In this document: piece after piece, positions 33,701 to 45,747 of the stretch
Numbering within the stretch: position 1 is the first letter of the stretch
How the letters are laid out: every line of letters starts with the position of its first letter
Assembly (NCBI GenBank): GCA_963970005.1
Contig: CAXAMN010008480.1
Span: forward strand, 2,687-66,686
DNA length: 64,000 nucleotides
Source: Durusdinium trenchii
Lineage: Eukaryota > Sar > Dinophyceae > Suessiales > Symbiodiniaceae
Direction of reading: 5' to 3'
Position numbers and translations under genes: made by a program
Notes under the pieces: model-generated
Database searches by the model: none
What the model saw: only the letters and a program-made list of their open reading frames with translations
What the model was told of the DNA's origin: nothing

Positions 33701-36700
33701 GTGAATGAGGAAATCAGTGACGACAACGTCACAGAGGCAGAAGATGACAATGTGACGGCTGAGACAACCGACAATGAGACGGATTCCAATGGCACATCTT
33801 CAGAAGAACGACATCTACCACTACATGAACATCGTGCCAAGACCTTGAGCAAAGGTCAGAGGAGGATGCTGGAAGACTCGCTTGACGAGATGGAGAAGGA
33901 GGACTGCGCACTCTGGAGCACGCTACAAGGAGGCACTCGACGACCTCGCAAGATGCTGCCACGAGGTTGCAAGACCTTCATGAAAGAACTGTTTGCAGGA
34001 GCGGCAACATTGAGTTTGATGGCTGCCACTATGGGCTTGTGCATCAGCGCCCCAGTTGATGTCGAGATTGATGAGCGCTATGACTTGCTGCAGTCTTGCA
34101 ACAGAGATCGACTCTGGCAAGAGATAGAAGATGAAGATCCATACCTCTTGAGCATGTCACCGCTTTGTGCACCCTGGTCACCATGGCAGCGTTTGAATGT
34201 GACCAAGAGTGATGAGCTGTACGCCAAGATCATGGAAAACCGCAAGAAGTGGTATCCCGTGGTGGCTTGGCTGGGTCGATTAGTGGAGCGAAGATTGGAG
34301 TTGGGAAGAGAAGTCTTGCTTGAAAACCCATGGCCCTCCTTGCTTTGGGAATTGAAGTGCTTCACCGACCTGATGGACAAGCAGTTGAGGAACCAAGTCA
34401 CTGGAGAGCCGCTAGAAGTGGTGAGGTTGGATCAATGCATGTATGGCCTAGTGGGCGACTCAGGGACGCCACAGCAGAAGGCCACTGGGATGCTCCTGTC
34501 CTCAGCCAAGATGAAAGAAAGACTCCGTGCTAGATGTGATGGGCAACATCCACATGAGCATTTGGAAGGCAACAAGACCAAGAAAGCTGAGCAGTGGCCT
34601 ACAGAACTTTGCAAGGCCATCATCCATGGTGCTTTGGATGAGATGAAGGCTCAGATCATCCAGCATGCCTTTCCGGCAGAGCATGAGATGGAGACCAACG
34701 AGGGCATGGACACGCTGGATGGCATACAAGATTTGGACGATGTCGCAGAGCATGTTCACAAGAGACGAAGAGTGGATTTGAATGCCCTGGACACGGAAGA
34801 GGACTATGAGCAAGGCCATGATCCCAGCGTGGAGGAGGTCATCCACGAGAAAGAGAAGGCAAGAAAGTCCCAATGGTTGAAAATCGGCCGAGAGAAGAGG
34901 ATTGCCATTCGACGGCTACATCAAATGATGGGACATTGCAGCAATCAAGCATTGGTGAGGATGCTTCGATCATCGCTGTGTGAGAAGGATGTGATCGAGG
35001 CGGCGCAACATTTCAGGTGCCAAAGTTGCGATGAGATCAAAAGTGATGAAAGACCAAGGACGGTCAGGCCCAGCAATCCGTGCCACCAAGTGAAGTTCAA
35101 CGATGAGCTGGCTGCCAATGTCTTTGAGATCACTGATGCCAAGGGAGCCAGACACAGCATCTTGTCGATGGTGGACATGGCCACACACTACCATGTTGCA
35201 GTTCGAGTTGCTGCTGGTGGAACACCGCCTTCAAAGGTGTGCGCCGATGCCATCAACATGAGTTGGCTTTCATGGGCCGGAGCTCCTCGCACCTTCACTT
35301 GCGACCAAGGAGTACACAACCGTGGACGGGTGGCTGCACTACTTCAGTCGCAAGGCACAGAGATCAGAAGAACTGGAGCAAGAGCACCATACCAGTTGGG
35401 CACTGCAGAGAGACATGGAGGTTTGTTGAAGGAGATGCTCAAACGTGCAGTACATGATCGACAACTGTTTGGAGCTTCAGTGATCTCTGCACTATGCTCA
35501 GAATGTGCACGGGCGAAGAATGTCTTGATCAACAACCAAGGATTCTCTCCTGCCCAGTGGGTGCTTGGCCATACTCCTGAGGACCTTTCATCTCTGGCAT
35601 CACAAGACCCAGAGAATCATCTTGGAGTACATCAAGGCCTAGTTGATGCTGAAGAGAAGACGCCGCAAGAACAATTTATGCTACAGCTGCTGATGCGCCA
35701 GACTGCTAAGGAGATGTACATGCAAGTTGATGCTTCTCAGCGCAACCGCAAAGCTCTTCTTCGTAAAGCAGTGCCAATCAGAGGTCCCTATCGCACTGGC
35801 GACTTAGTGTGCTTCAGCAAGCAAGGCAAGTGGTATGGACCTGCCCGTGTTCTCACCAATGAGGGCAAGAGTTCATTGTGGCTGGTGCATGGAGGAGTTA
35901 CTGTCTTGGTGTCTGAGACTTCTTGCAGGCCTGCCTCAACACAGGAGATCATGAAGAAACATGTCTTGGAACTCCGACCTGCCAGGAAGCGGAAACGTGA
36001 ACTGTACTCCAGCCATCCTGAAGATGAAGAACACGTTCCGTTCTCCGATGATGGACAGGAAGCTCGAACCTTGAGGCAGAGAACTGAGCAGCAGGCACCG
36101 TTCATCGATATCCAAGACACGGAGCCTATGAGTGCACCAGAACCACCAATTCAGAATATTGCAGATTCCAATGATCCTGGCGTGGCTGCTAGCCCAGGAA
36201 CCTTGGCTACTGAGGACTCACCGGAGGTAATCATGGAGACCACACCAGAAGTTGAACCACCATTTGAGTTGGAGCCTTCCAGTGAACCGTCTCCACCACC
36301 AGGACTTGAACCTGATCCTTCCGGCACGAGCAGTATGAGCAGCCTTACATATCAGCCCGAAACTGAAGTTAGCCCACAAGTGACGAATGGAGCCGATGAG
36401 GAGAACCAGACAGAAACCCCTCTGACTCAGGCACTCCGCCGGAACCCGGACATCCTTGACGGCAGCTTCATGCGACGGAGCAACAATGCAGCAAGCTATG
36501 CCTGGGAGGAGAGCATCCGCCCAGCGCCGTCGATTGCATTTTTGATGAGCCGACAGCACCACAAAGTGAAGAAGAAGGTTCAGCGAACAAAGAAGACTGG
36601 TGCTGGTCGCGAGTTACAGTTTGACAAGGAGAGCCCACAGATGCAGGCTAAGCTGATTGAAATCAGGACAAAAGAATGGAGCAACTGGACAAAGTACACG

Positions 36701-38374
36701 GATGGCAGATGGCTTTCTGATGAACAGTTGCAGCAGCTCCGAAAGGACATTCCTGGATTGCGTGTGATTCCCACACGTTGGGTGGATGTGAACAAGGCAG
36801 AACCCAATGAACCCGATCAGTTGAAGAGCCGCCTTGTTGTCAGGGGCGATTTGGAAGACGCCTCGAAGATGCGGACAGACAGTCCGACATGCTCCATGAC
36901 GATGATGTCATTGAGTTTGATCCTTTCAGCTTGCCGGGACACCGACATTTGGACCGGAGACATTTCAGCAGCATTTCTACAAGGGTCCAAGCTAGATCGC
37001 ACTTTGGTGTTGTCTATGCCCCGAGGTGGAATTCCCGGTGAACCAGAAGGCAGATATTATATGGTCAGCTCCACGGTCTATGGCACCAAGGATGCACCAA
37101 GAGGTTGGTACAAGAACCTACATGCATCTTTGCTGGATCAAGGGTTCACTCCCGTGCCACACGAAGCCGCAGCATACAGTTTGAGGACAACAGAAGGAGA
37201 ACTTGCTGGCTTGGTGGTTGTCCATGTTGATGATTTGCTGTGGACAGGTGGCGATCTGATTGAAAGCAAGATGCAAGCAATTTGTCAAAAGTATAAGTTC
37301 GGCAAGTTGTCAAAGAATGAGTTCAGGTACTGCGGCCGTGAAGTGAAGAAGGACTCAACAGGAGTGCACGTCAGCTGCCCCAGTTTAGTTGACCGCGTGA
37401 AGCCCATCTACCTCTCACCAGAGCAGAAGAAGATGAAAGATGCAAGAGCTCCTGACCAGATCAAGGAGCAATTGAGGAGTGTGATAGGCAGCTTGGCATG
37501 GTTGGCTAGGGTCTGTCGACCCGACTTGTCGTATGCAGTCAGCTACCTGCAGTCCAATGTCTCTCAAGCTACCTACTCAGATGCCATCTTTGCAAACAAC
37601 ATTGTGAAAGTGGCTCGTGCTTCCAAGAACAAGGGCATCAGCTACCCGCTCAAGGCCTTTCCCTTTGAGGAGTGCATGGTGGTTGGCATCCAAGATGCAT
37701 CGTTTGCCAACGATACTGACACCAGTGGATCTGGCAAGCGCCTTGGTTTGAGGAGCCAGAGTGGACGCTTGACGTGTTTGGCCCACCATTCATTTCAGCA
37801 CACCCATCAAGGGCATTTGTTTTTGCTGGACTGGCATAGCACTTGTATCAAGAGGGTGTGCAGGTCAACACTACAAGCAGAGACAATGAGCATGACCTAT
37901 GGCATGGAAGAATGTGAACACCTTCGGTTCGTACTGCATGGATTGTGGCATGATCATGATCGCAATTTGAAGGAGTGGCAGGTTCAAGCTCAGGACACCT
38001 TTTTCCTCAACCTGTACACAGATTGCCACTCGCTGTACGAACATGTCGGACAACCTGGCTTACATACAGTGCAGGACAAAAGGCTGGCGATTGATTTGAG
38101 TGCTGCTCGACAACTTGTATGGCGAAAGCAGGGCGAGCTAGTTGGAGATCCACTTTTGACGGATCACCTGCCAGAAGATAGAACCACTTCCCTGTTTTGG
38201 ACGAGCACGAACGTCATGCCTGCCGACAGTCTTACCAAAGCCATGCGGCCAGGAGGCCTAGACAAGGTCATGGCAGGATCTGAATACGATCTCAGTCCAA
38301 AAGAAAGATACCCCTGTGAAACGGAAGATGAAACCAGACCGGACATTCGATCGTATGCAGGTCCGAACTTGTGA
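30743..38374 (+). pseudogene. Copia element 1 gag-pol polyprotein with one in-frame stop
   Basis: From ATG 30743 the frame runs 2543 codons to TGA at 38374, broken only by TAG at 31046-31048 (codon 102). Domains in order are: gag; zinc knuckle CRKCGQSGHWANDPQC (31793-31840, unusual CX2CX4HX5C); two zinc-ribbon-like CxxC pairs (32515-32760); aspartic protease ILDTGCNNTCHG (about 33242); a methyltransferase-like region with ELFAGAATLS (33985), SPLCAPWSPWQ (34160) and LLENPWPS (34318); integrase zinc site HQMMGHCS...CQSC (34918-35030) and catalytic TCDQGVH and GTAERHGG (35299-35420); reverse transcriptase with DISAAFLQG (36958) and HVDDLLWTGG (37211); RNase H with QDASFAND (37690) and LQAETMSM (37873). 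The last 20 codons lie in the 3' LTR. It would produce viral-like particles and cDNA if the stop were read through. Confidence 0.93.
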
Positions 38375-38469
38375 CTTCGCACCATGGCTCAAGCCATGCA
38401 TTGCATCGCACGGCAAAACAGTTGCGTCACGACGCTGTTTGCTTTTGTGTTTTGGCTGCCCAATTCATA
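38315..38469 (+). repeat. 3' LTR of copia element 1
   Basis: 155 bp, TGTGAAACGG to CAATTCATA. It overlaps the end of the pol frame by 60 bases. A purine-rich CCAAAAGAAAGA lies just upstream at about 38297-38308 and may be the polypurine tract. Confidence 0.93.
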
Positions 38470-38891
38470 GTTCCTTGACGACGCTCAAGGTGCTTGGGGG
38501 TGCGCTGTCTCACACAGCGCAATTGGCCGGAGAGATTGCTGAGGCACCGAGTTCTTTTACACCAGAGCAGTTCCCCCCCGGAGATTGTTACCTTCGGGAC
38601 CTCAGCAATCCAGTCCTTGGCCATGATCTTCAACCTCGCTGTTGAAGATGACGTTTTGACTTTTGAACAAAGAGCTCTTTTCGATCTATGCAACAAAGAT
38701 ATGATCAATTCATGTCATAGCTATGGCAGGAACCCCACTCTCCAAGGGGGACAGCAATTCCTCATGGACTTGCGCCGCATGCAGAACCTGATACAGAGGC
38801 ACCTCAAGGTACCAGGCGAGGTAGATCACTCCGTTGCCAATATCTTCATTGTCTCCCGTGCCTCAGCAGCATCCTCAAAAATCACAAGAAG

Positions 38892-39450
38892 ATGTGTTTT
38901 GCCAATGCTCCATGGTGTTGTTGGTGCTGGACTGGAGCCGCAGAAGACACTACTCTAGCTTGGGGACGGACCCAACAAGCTGTCCGGCAATTTCTCTCAG
39001 ACAGCAGCGCGCAGCTACTCTCAGGGCTCCACAATATGGCCCACATATGGTCCCAGTTCCGTCGCGAAGAATAAGCTGATGCAGCCGACTTCTTGCATGC
39101 CCTCTAGACCTACTCTGGTAGCACCTTCTTCGCGGGGCGGTTTTTCCACAGAAACGAAAGAGGCCACACCGAAGAGAGGGAGCAATTGCCATTCAACATC
39201 ATCTTCCCTGATGGGGATAGCACCATGGCTCTTGACACGCTGATCAACCAATGGGCCGACGAGGGCAATGATCAATTTCTTTACGGATCTCCGAATGGGG
39301 TTGTCTTGACTCTTCAACGATCAGCCCTTCAAGAAGGCACCTGGACCAAGCACCACAGGGAATTTGACTTCAACACCCATGTCAACATTCCCTTCTCGGA
39401 AGATGGTCACAACGTCCACTATGCCTCCACCTCCATTTCAGGAGCTTTGA
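38892..39450 (+). pseudogene. Ubiquitin-specific-protease-like (peptidase C19) module of the non-LTR element
   Basis: The frame reads MCFANAPWCCWCW (Cys-box-like, 38892-38930), then EE-stop-ADAADFLHALW (38 nt around 39072-39109, compare QxDAxEFL in USPs), then VVLTLQRSALQEGTWTKHH (about 39298-39355) and HVNIPFSEDGHNVHY (about 39379-39423). USPs cleave ubiquitin from substrates with a Cys-His-Asp triad. Here the Cys box is divergent, a TAA at 39072-39074 interrupts the frame, and the GHY histidine box expected after 39420 was not found, so this copy is broken. The minus-strand relative at 45748-46460 is more complete and supports the assignment. Confidence 0.6.
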
Positions 39451-39670
39451 AGCTTGAAGCAAGCTGGGAAGACCCTTGGAAGCCCCATTGTGCACTCGAT
39501 CTTCTCCTTAATTGTGCGCAAGCAGCTCTCCCTGCGCTACAACTCCAGAGATTTCCTCCAATCTCCAGGAATTATTATCCCAAACACCTTTGGATTTCCT
39601 TTTCTGAGAATGATGGCCCCTTCGAGATGCTTGGTCAATCCATTACAGGCCTTGGTTCGGACTTTGCCCG

Positions 39671-42430
39671 ATGGGCCACACAGACTACCTCACCCAGAAC
39701 CTGCACAAACCAGTCCTTGGCAGAGGCTCTTGCGTTACTCTCTATAAGGCACCTTTGGCCAACTCAACCAAACCGAGAGTTTGGAAGAAAGGCAGTGCAG
39801 CTTTCTGGGAGAAAATGGGCATCCGTCTCAACCTGGCAGCCCATGGAAGGTACCCGGGCATCCTTCAGGATCTCAAGGACATGGTACATCGAATACCACA
39901 ACATGCCTCCAAAGAAATGGACCAACCACACTTTGCTGAACATCTACTTCAATGGATCTTCGGTGGACACCTGCCCCCTACTAAGCAGCAGGAGATCATT
40001 CAGCATGAGCAGGACATAGCCCAGGAACAGATGCTGAGTGCCACGAACCATGAATTTCGTGAATGGCTGGAGAAGGCTCATGACAAGGGTCTATGGAACC
40101 TTTTCCGCAGCCTTCGCCAGAAAGATCATGCATGGCAGAGACCTTTCCAAAACGCATTGAAGCCAGAGAACAACAGTGGGGAGCTATATGGATTCCTGTG
40201 GAGGGTCCACTCCCCATCCGAGGCATCCAAGAACTACGAAGAGAAGCACAGAACCAGGCCCTTCAACTCAAAGCCATTGATTCCAATCTCCTCCAGAAGA
40301 TCAGGAGGAAACTACCAAACAAAACTGCCGGACCTGATGGCATTTCCTACGACTTCCTCCGTCACTTGCCTTATCCTGCTGTGGGCAAACTAGCCAGATT
40401 GCTCACTAAGATGGAACACTCTGCTGTCTTTCCACTTCAGATGAGGCACACCAACATCGTCATGATCCCGAAGAACGAGCGCATCGAGAGGCCTATTGCA
40501 CTCACATCCTGCCTCTATCGTCTCTGGACCTCCTACAGGAAGCACGACCTCCAAAGATGGCAGCTTGGTCTGGATCAGGACATGCCTTGGGATCATGCAC
40601 GGCCACACAAAGATTGCCTCTCCATTGCGGTTGGCAGAATGCTCAAAGCAGAGATTGGCAAGCACCAAGGCATCCATATTGTGACTTGTCTAGCAGATCT
40701 CACCTGCTTTTATGACACGGTGCAGCTTGATCACCTGATTGAACCTGCCCGGGAATTACATTATCCACCACTTCACCTCAAGCTTGCACTTGACCGGTAC
40801 ACTGGGCCCCGTCTCCTGCAAGCAGAAGGCATTGCAGGCACTCCCAAGTATTACCAGAAGGGCATCCTCCAGGGATACCCTCAAGCACCAACGATTGCCA
40901 AACTGGTGCTCTACCGACCACTTCGTTCCCTCGTACAGGAGCATCCTGCAGTCCTTCTTCAGACGTGGGTCGATGTCTCCTTTGACATCAAGGGCACAGA
41001 TCCTAAATACGCAGCTCGTGAAGCCGTACTCGCCTTCAGATCCCTGCAAAGACATCTGTGTGCCGCAGGCAACACAGACAAGACCTGCTTCATCACAAGC
41101 AGCAAGGAATCAGCCAAGGCCTTGGACGCATTGCTTCAAGCGGATGACCCACAACATCACAATGTGTTGCGTGACTTGGGCATTGATGCCACAAACTCAC
41201 GAAGAAGACGCATCACCCAGATCAAGAAATGATTCCTCAAGGGCAGGGGCCGTGCAGACATCATGATTCGCCTGAAGCTTGGTTCCACCATCAAGTACCG
41301 GCTCCAGCGCGGCGCTGTGCACCCGGTGATGTCATGGGGGGCCCAGGCCAACGGACTGGTTCCCCAAAGAAGGCAACAGCTTCGGGTGATGGCAGCGAGA
41401 GGCCTAGATCTTCAGAGGTCTGGTTCTGTGGATGCCGTTTTTGACATGCATCAAGACAAGAGTGACCCAGGGGACTCCATCATCTTGCAACACGTCCACA
41501 CGGTCTGGAAGGTACTTCACTCCTTTGATGAGAGCGCTCGCAACCTCTTTTGGATCAGCCGGAATGCAGCTCTTGACCTGCTTCTCTGGCAAGTAGTGAC
41601 GGGATCCCTCTAAGCTCTTCAAGCCTACTTGCTTGACTATGACTTCGACATCTCCAACGGCAAAGCATGGAAGCGCACGGGATACGGAGGCATTCCAGAC
41701 TGCACTATCAGCCTCGAGGCACTATGGCCGGAGATCCAACAGAAGTTTATAGATGAATTTCACTGGCAACGTCTCTTGCGTTTGACCAGGTACACCGGCT
41801 GCAACGACCTCGAAAGGAAATTGGATTGGATTGTCAGCAAGACGCTACAAAAGATGACATCGGACAAGATCGCCACTGGGATCAGAGCACTCCATCAAGG
41901 CACACTTCACGGACAAGAAGGCAAATGCCCGCTTTGTGGAGTTGAACTCACCTTCATCCATCTTCTGTGGGAATGCAGCTTCTGGGAAGGAAGAGTTCAG
42001 CCACTTCCAGCCCAATGGCATGAACGCACTCAGGCCAACTCTGAACCGGAACTTTGGAACAGAGGCATGATTCAGTCCATCTTCTATGTTCCTGATGGAG
42101 GCATGGCAACCTTCACTGGAGAAGGACTATGGGCAAACCTAGAAGCTTGCAACCTCCCTGCGGGCCATGCGGTGTCAATTGCGGTGGCTCCCACATCCAA
42201 AGATCCCAAATACCGACGGTATGTCTTTGCCATCTGCATTCACCGGAATTTGTCCAGGGCAGGCAACACGGCTCAGGGCTGTTTTCTATGGGCTCAAGCA
42301 CCTCTCTCTCCACGTCCGGGACAAGATCCATGTGGCTGCCTTTCAGCACTCCATCTGGAAGCACTGGTCCTTCTCGGCTGCGCATGAAAAGTTCCCGGAC
42401 CTCAGCAAAGGCCTCGAACATTAAGATTTC
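39671..42430 (+). pseudogene. Non-LTR reverse transcriptase with zinc motif and RNase-H-like tail
   Basis: A linker (QWIFGGHLPPTKQQEIIQHE, frame of 39671) shifts frame near 40150 into the RT frame. RT blocks are LPNKTAGPDGISYDFLRHLP (40315-40374), TNIVMIPKNERIERPIALTS (about 40450-40510), motif A CLADLTCFYDTVQ (about 40687-40725), KGILQGYPQAPTIAKL (about 40858-40905) and motif C TWVDVSFD (about 40963-40986), where the usual second Asp is absent. The same frame continues past TGA 41230-41232 and TAA 41611-41613 to a CPLCGVELTFIHLLWEC zinc motif (about 41927-41977). A shift near 42160 leads to AVFYGLKHLSLHVRDKIHV (about 42274-42330), like the tail of RNase H. The enzyme would copy element RNA at a nicked target; this copy is inactive. 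Confidence 0.8.
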
Positions 42431-43258
42431 GACCAAGTGAGGCTCCTGCTTTTTGACAAGCAAGAAGCCGATTCAAATCAAAACAAGAAAGCCTTCCAGA
42501 AAGACACACAAGCCAAAGCTGTCTAAACAACTCTCCTGGCTAGACCAGAAGAGATTCTGGACCTTCAACGACACATAGATGAAGACACTAGAGACGTCCT
42601 TTGTGTCGCAGGGGCAAAAATAGACATCCTTCTTCGCAACACGGAGCACTTCCTTCACAGCAAGGCTCCACAGCAGGAAAATGTCAAAGTCCCCATGGTC
42701 CAGAAAAAACGAGACCTTCTGGCTTGCTTCTTGAAAGAGCCTCAAGATCAGGGTCACCAATGGGCTCCTTTCAGATCTGGAGTACAATGCTCTCAATGCA
42801 AACAGAGGTACCACACCAAATCTCTTCTCAAAGATCTTCGAGAGGGCCTCACCACGCCATGCTCGCAAGCAGTGGCAACCAAGCAGGGCAAGAAGACCCG
42901 TTTCGAGGTCATCCACGACCTCATTGAGAGCCAAGATGATCCTCGCCCAGGCACTCACCATTTCCGCCTTGAAAAGGCGTATTTGCGGTGTTCCTCGTGC
43001 CGCAACTACGTGCTGGCAAGAGCAGGGGAAGGCACGTTCAACCGATTCCTGGGAGAGGTCTGTCACACAGGACCGATCGACAAAGATCAATGGAGTGGAC
43101 ACCCCACTCATCAGATGACCCGAACTGGCAACACGGTGGAGTGCAGATGCTGCCACCAACGAAGCCGAGTACAAGAAGGGGCCATCATCCTCACCCAGAA
43201 GCTCCGTGCGGCCTGCTCCAACAGCGGCTTTGGAGATCTCATGAAGATGCTGGCATGA
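42431..43258 (+). pseudogene. Cysteine-rich C-terminal region of the non-LTR element
   Basis: In the same frame as the RNase-H-like tail, after TAA codons near 42422 and 42524, the sequence is open to TGA 43258. It has three CxxC pairs: VQCSQCKQRYH (about 42782), LRCSSCRNYVLA (about 42983) and VECRCCHQRSR (about 43138). Similar Cys pairs end many dinoflagellate non-LTR proteins and probably bind zinc and nucleic acid. From 42695 the open stretch is 187 codons without interruption. Confidence 0.6.
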
Positions 43259-43294
43259 GACCAGTCAAACACATGCAGACGAAAAGAGCCGGAC

Positions 43295-45535
43295 AAAAAT
43301 ATATATATATATATTTTTTGAATTTTGAATTATAATTTTTGATATGTATATATTATATTCGGTTTGATCGATTTGTTTCGACAAATTTCGAAACACTAAT
43401 TTGGTGATTATTTGATATTTAATCGTTTAAATTTGGTATAATATTAAATTTATGAAAAGATACGATATATATTTGTTTTATTATTAAGAATTATACTATA
43501 TTAATGTGTTTCAATATTAAATTTTATATTGATTTTTGAATTATTCGCGATTGTTATTTTGGGTATTGATGTTTGATATTTTAGAATGTATTTTTCATTT
43601 TCTTAAATTTTACGAATTTTTAAACTAGATATATATAATATAATGAAATTATATTTAAATATATATTTATTAAATATGTTTTTGGATATATAGGAATTTT
43701 GAATTTTATGGTTAAAAATTTTTTGTTATTTTCTTTGGATATTTTTAACTATAATATATATAATTAAAATAATTGATGTATATATTTTGGTATTATTAGT
43801 ATTAGATATTCTTGAATATTTTTGTTTAAGAAACTATGGATTATATTATGAATATATTGGACAATATAGATGAATATTGAAGGGACGGAAGGAAACCATA
43901 TCTTTATGGATAATATGCATTTTAAGCTATTTTAGCGTGGAATAAATTCATGAATATCATCGGACATTAGCCCAAATATATGGTAGATTTAGGACCTATG
44001 GCATGAATTGGGTATTGCACTTGATGCGGTTTTAATCGAATAATCTATTTTGGGTAAATAGCCACCTAAATGAACGATAATCCGAATCTCCTTTTGAGGA
44101 TAGATTTTAGAATTCCAGAAATATAATATTATCGTGACAGGGTGGTAGATTGCCTGAATTCGGGACGCTCGCCGCAGGCCCAAGAATTCTTTGAGAAAAA
44201 TTATTGCTCACGATGTTTATTGGCGATAATGCCAAGAATATCTATCTTGCTTTTTTGATAGAAATTGATGAATTGAAAGCAATTGCTACAGAGGCGGTTG
44301 ATATAATCCTTTTTAATGATTCGGACGTGATATTCCGACATATTTGATCGCAACCATTGTTGATTCGATTGATTTGCGATCTGAACCGGATCGATTGCCG
44401 CCTGCCTTCTACGAAGAATTGCTGAGTTGGCCAATGCAGCGCCGCAATTTTGAGAGTTGTAGGACAATATGCAATTTTGCTGAATTCGTTGTTATTTATG
44501 CTTATGTCGATTCAGGACCATGAAGCACATACAGGATTTATTCGTTCAACCAACGTTTAATTCCCTGGTCGATATGGTGAAGACGGTTCTGTCGGAATTT
44601 TGTATTTGTTTTAGGGTTGGAAATTGGTAATCCCATTCCTATAATTAGGGTTCCTATTGATTTGGCATCTCCGCATCTCGAAAATAGATGTCGATTTTTG
44701 AGTTCGTGGACCGCCGTTCGCCCCATTCGGCGGGCTGCCGACATGGCGCATTCCTTTTCTGACACTTGAGCCGCTCTGCGATTGGACATGTTGCACGCAG
44801 CGTTACTTGCGCTGCGCTCGTGCGATCGATCGTCCGAGATATATGTTAAAAATGATTTTTAATAATAATTTCTTATATTTTTTGATAATTAATGATATTT
44901 TCTTAAAAAAAAAGAATCATATTAGAGAAATTGTTATTTCAAAAGAAACCAAATATATATTATTAATGATTTAGTTTATATTCATATCAATTTTTATTTA
45001 TTGATGTATATATTATAGTTTAAATCTATTAATTATCTAATTTGTTTGTTTTGAATTGATATTTAAAAATAACATAAATATTATATTTAAAAGATATAAT
45101 AATTAATCAATTAAGAAAATTGAAATTGTTTAATTGATCATATTATATATATATATTTACATAGGTTATATTAATATTGATATATATATATAAAATATAT
45201 TGTATTTTGATAAATATGATATTAATATATAATTTTGATTATATATATATTTAAAAACAATTAAGAATCTTAGATATCGATTATATATATTAAATCAATA
45301 ATCAATAAATATAGATTATATAATTATTAATTTTCAATTAAGGCCATAGAAGAAATATCAAATAATTCCAACCCATCCAATCAAAAGATAACGAAAGAAT
45401 CCCACTAAGATATACAAATTAATTATACGGCGTATAATCCTCTCATAATATATAAATAAAAATATTATAAATAAAATTATAAAAATAAACATATATTATA
45501 TATATATTTCATTCATTCAATTGCCGGCGAATGGG
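43295..45535. other. AT-rich desert with one GC-richer island
   Basis: After the non-LTR stop the sequence becomes about 80% A+T with ATATAT runs. An island of normal composition spans about 44150-44850 with sharp edges; its open frames (minus strand 44201-44467 and 44538-44789) match nothing I recognise. Pure AT-rich sequence returns from 44850 to 45535. Confidence 0.85.
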
Positions 45536-45747
45536 TGATCCTCGCCCGTGTTGGGCCGCACATCGGCCGCTCATCGAAGATGGACATTTCTACGAGCGTC
45601 AAGGCCATCGAGATGCACTTATGGAAAGTGCTCTGAAATCAGCGTAGCTAAAGCGGAAGTGCAATGCTCATGAGAGATCAGAGGGAGTGGACGACGATAT
45701 TCCATCTTTATGGTGGTTCAAGGGGCAAGCCACAACATGTAGATATC

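Larger units (their letters stand above)
30418..38473 (+). mobile_element. Ty1/copia LTR retrotransposon, element 1
   Basis: The element runs from 30422 to 38469, flanked by GTTC on both sides (30418-30421 and 38470-38473). It has short LTRs, a primer-binding site and a single gag-pol frame with protease, integrase, reverse transcriptase and RNase H in copia order (integrase before RT). The LTRs differ at five sites and one indel, and the frame has one stop, so it is moderately old. It sits between an AT-rich desert and a decayed non-LTR element. Confidence 0.95.
38474..43258 (+). mobile_element. Decayed non-LTR (LINE-like) retroelement
   Basis: No terminal repeats were seen. The element encodes, in order on the + strand, a protease-like module, a linker, reverse transcriptase, a CCHC-type motif with RNase-H-like tail and a cysteine-rich C-terminus (listed separately). 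Several nonsense codons and frameshifts show it is dead. The 5' boundary is unknown; bases 38474-38890 contain an open frame (DDVLTFEQRALFDLCNKDMI) without recognised domain. The 3' boundary is taken at the last stop, just before an AT-rich tail begins at about 43295. Confidence 0.8.
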
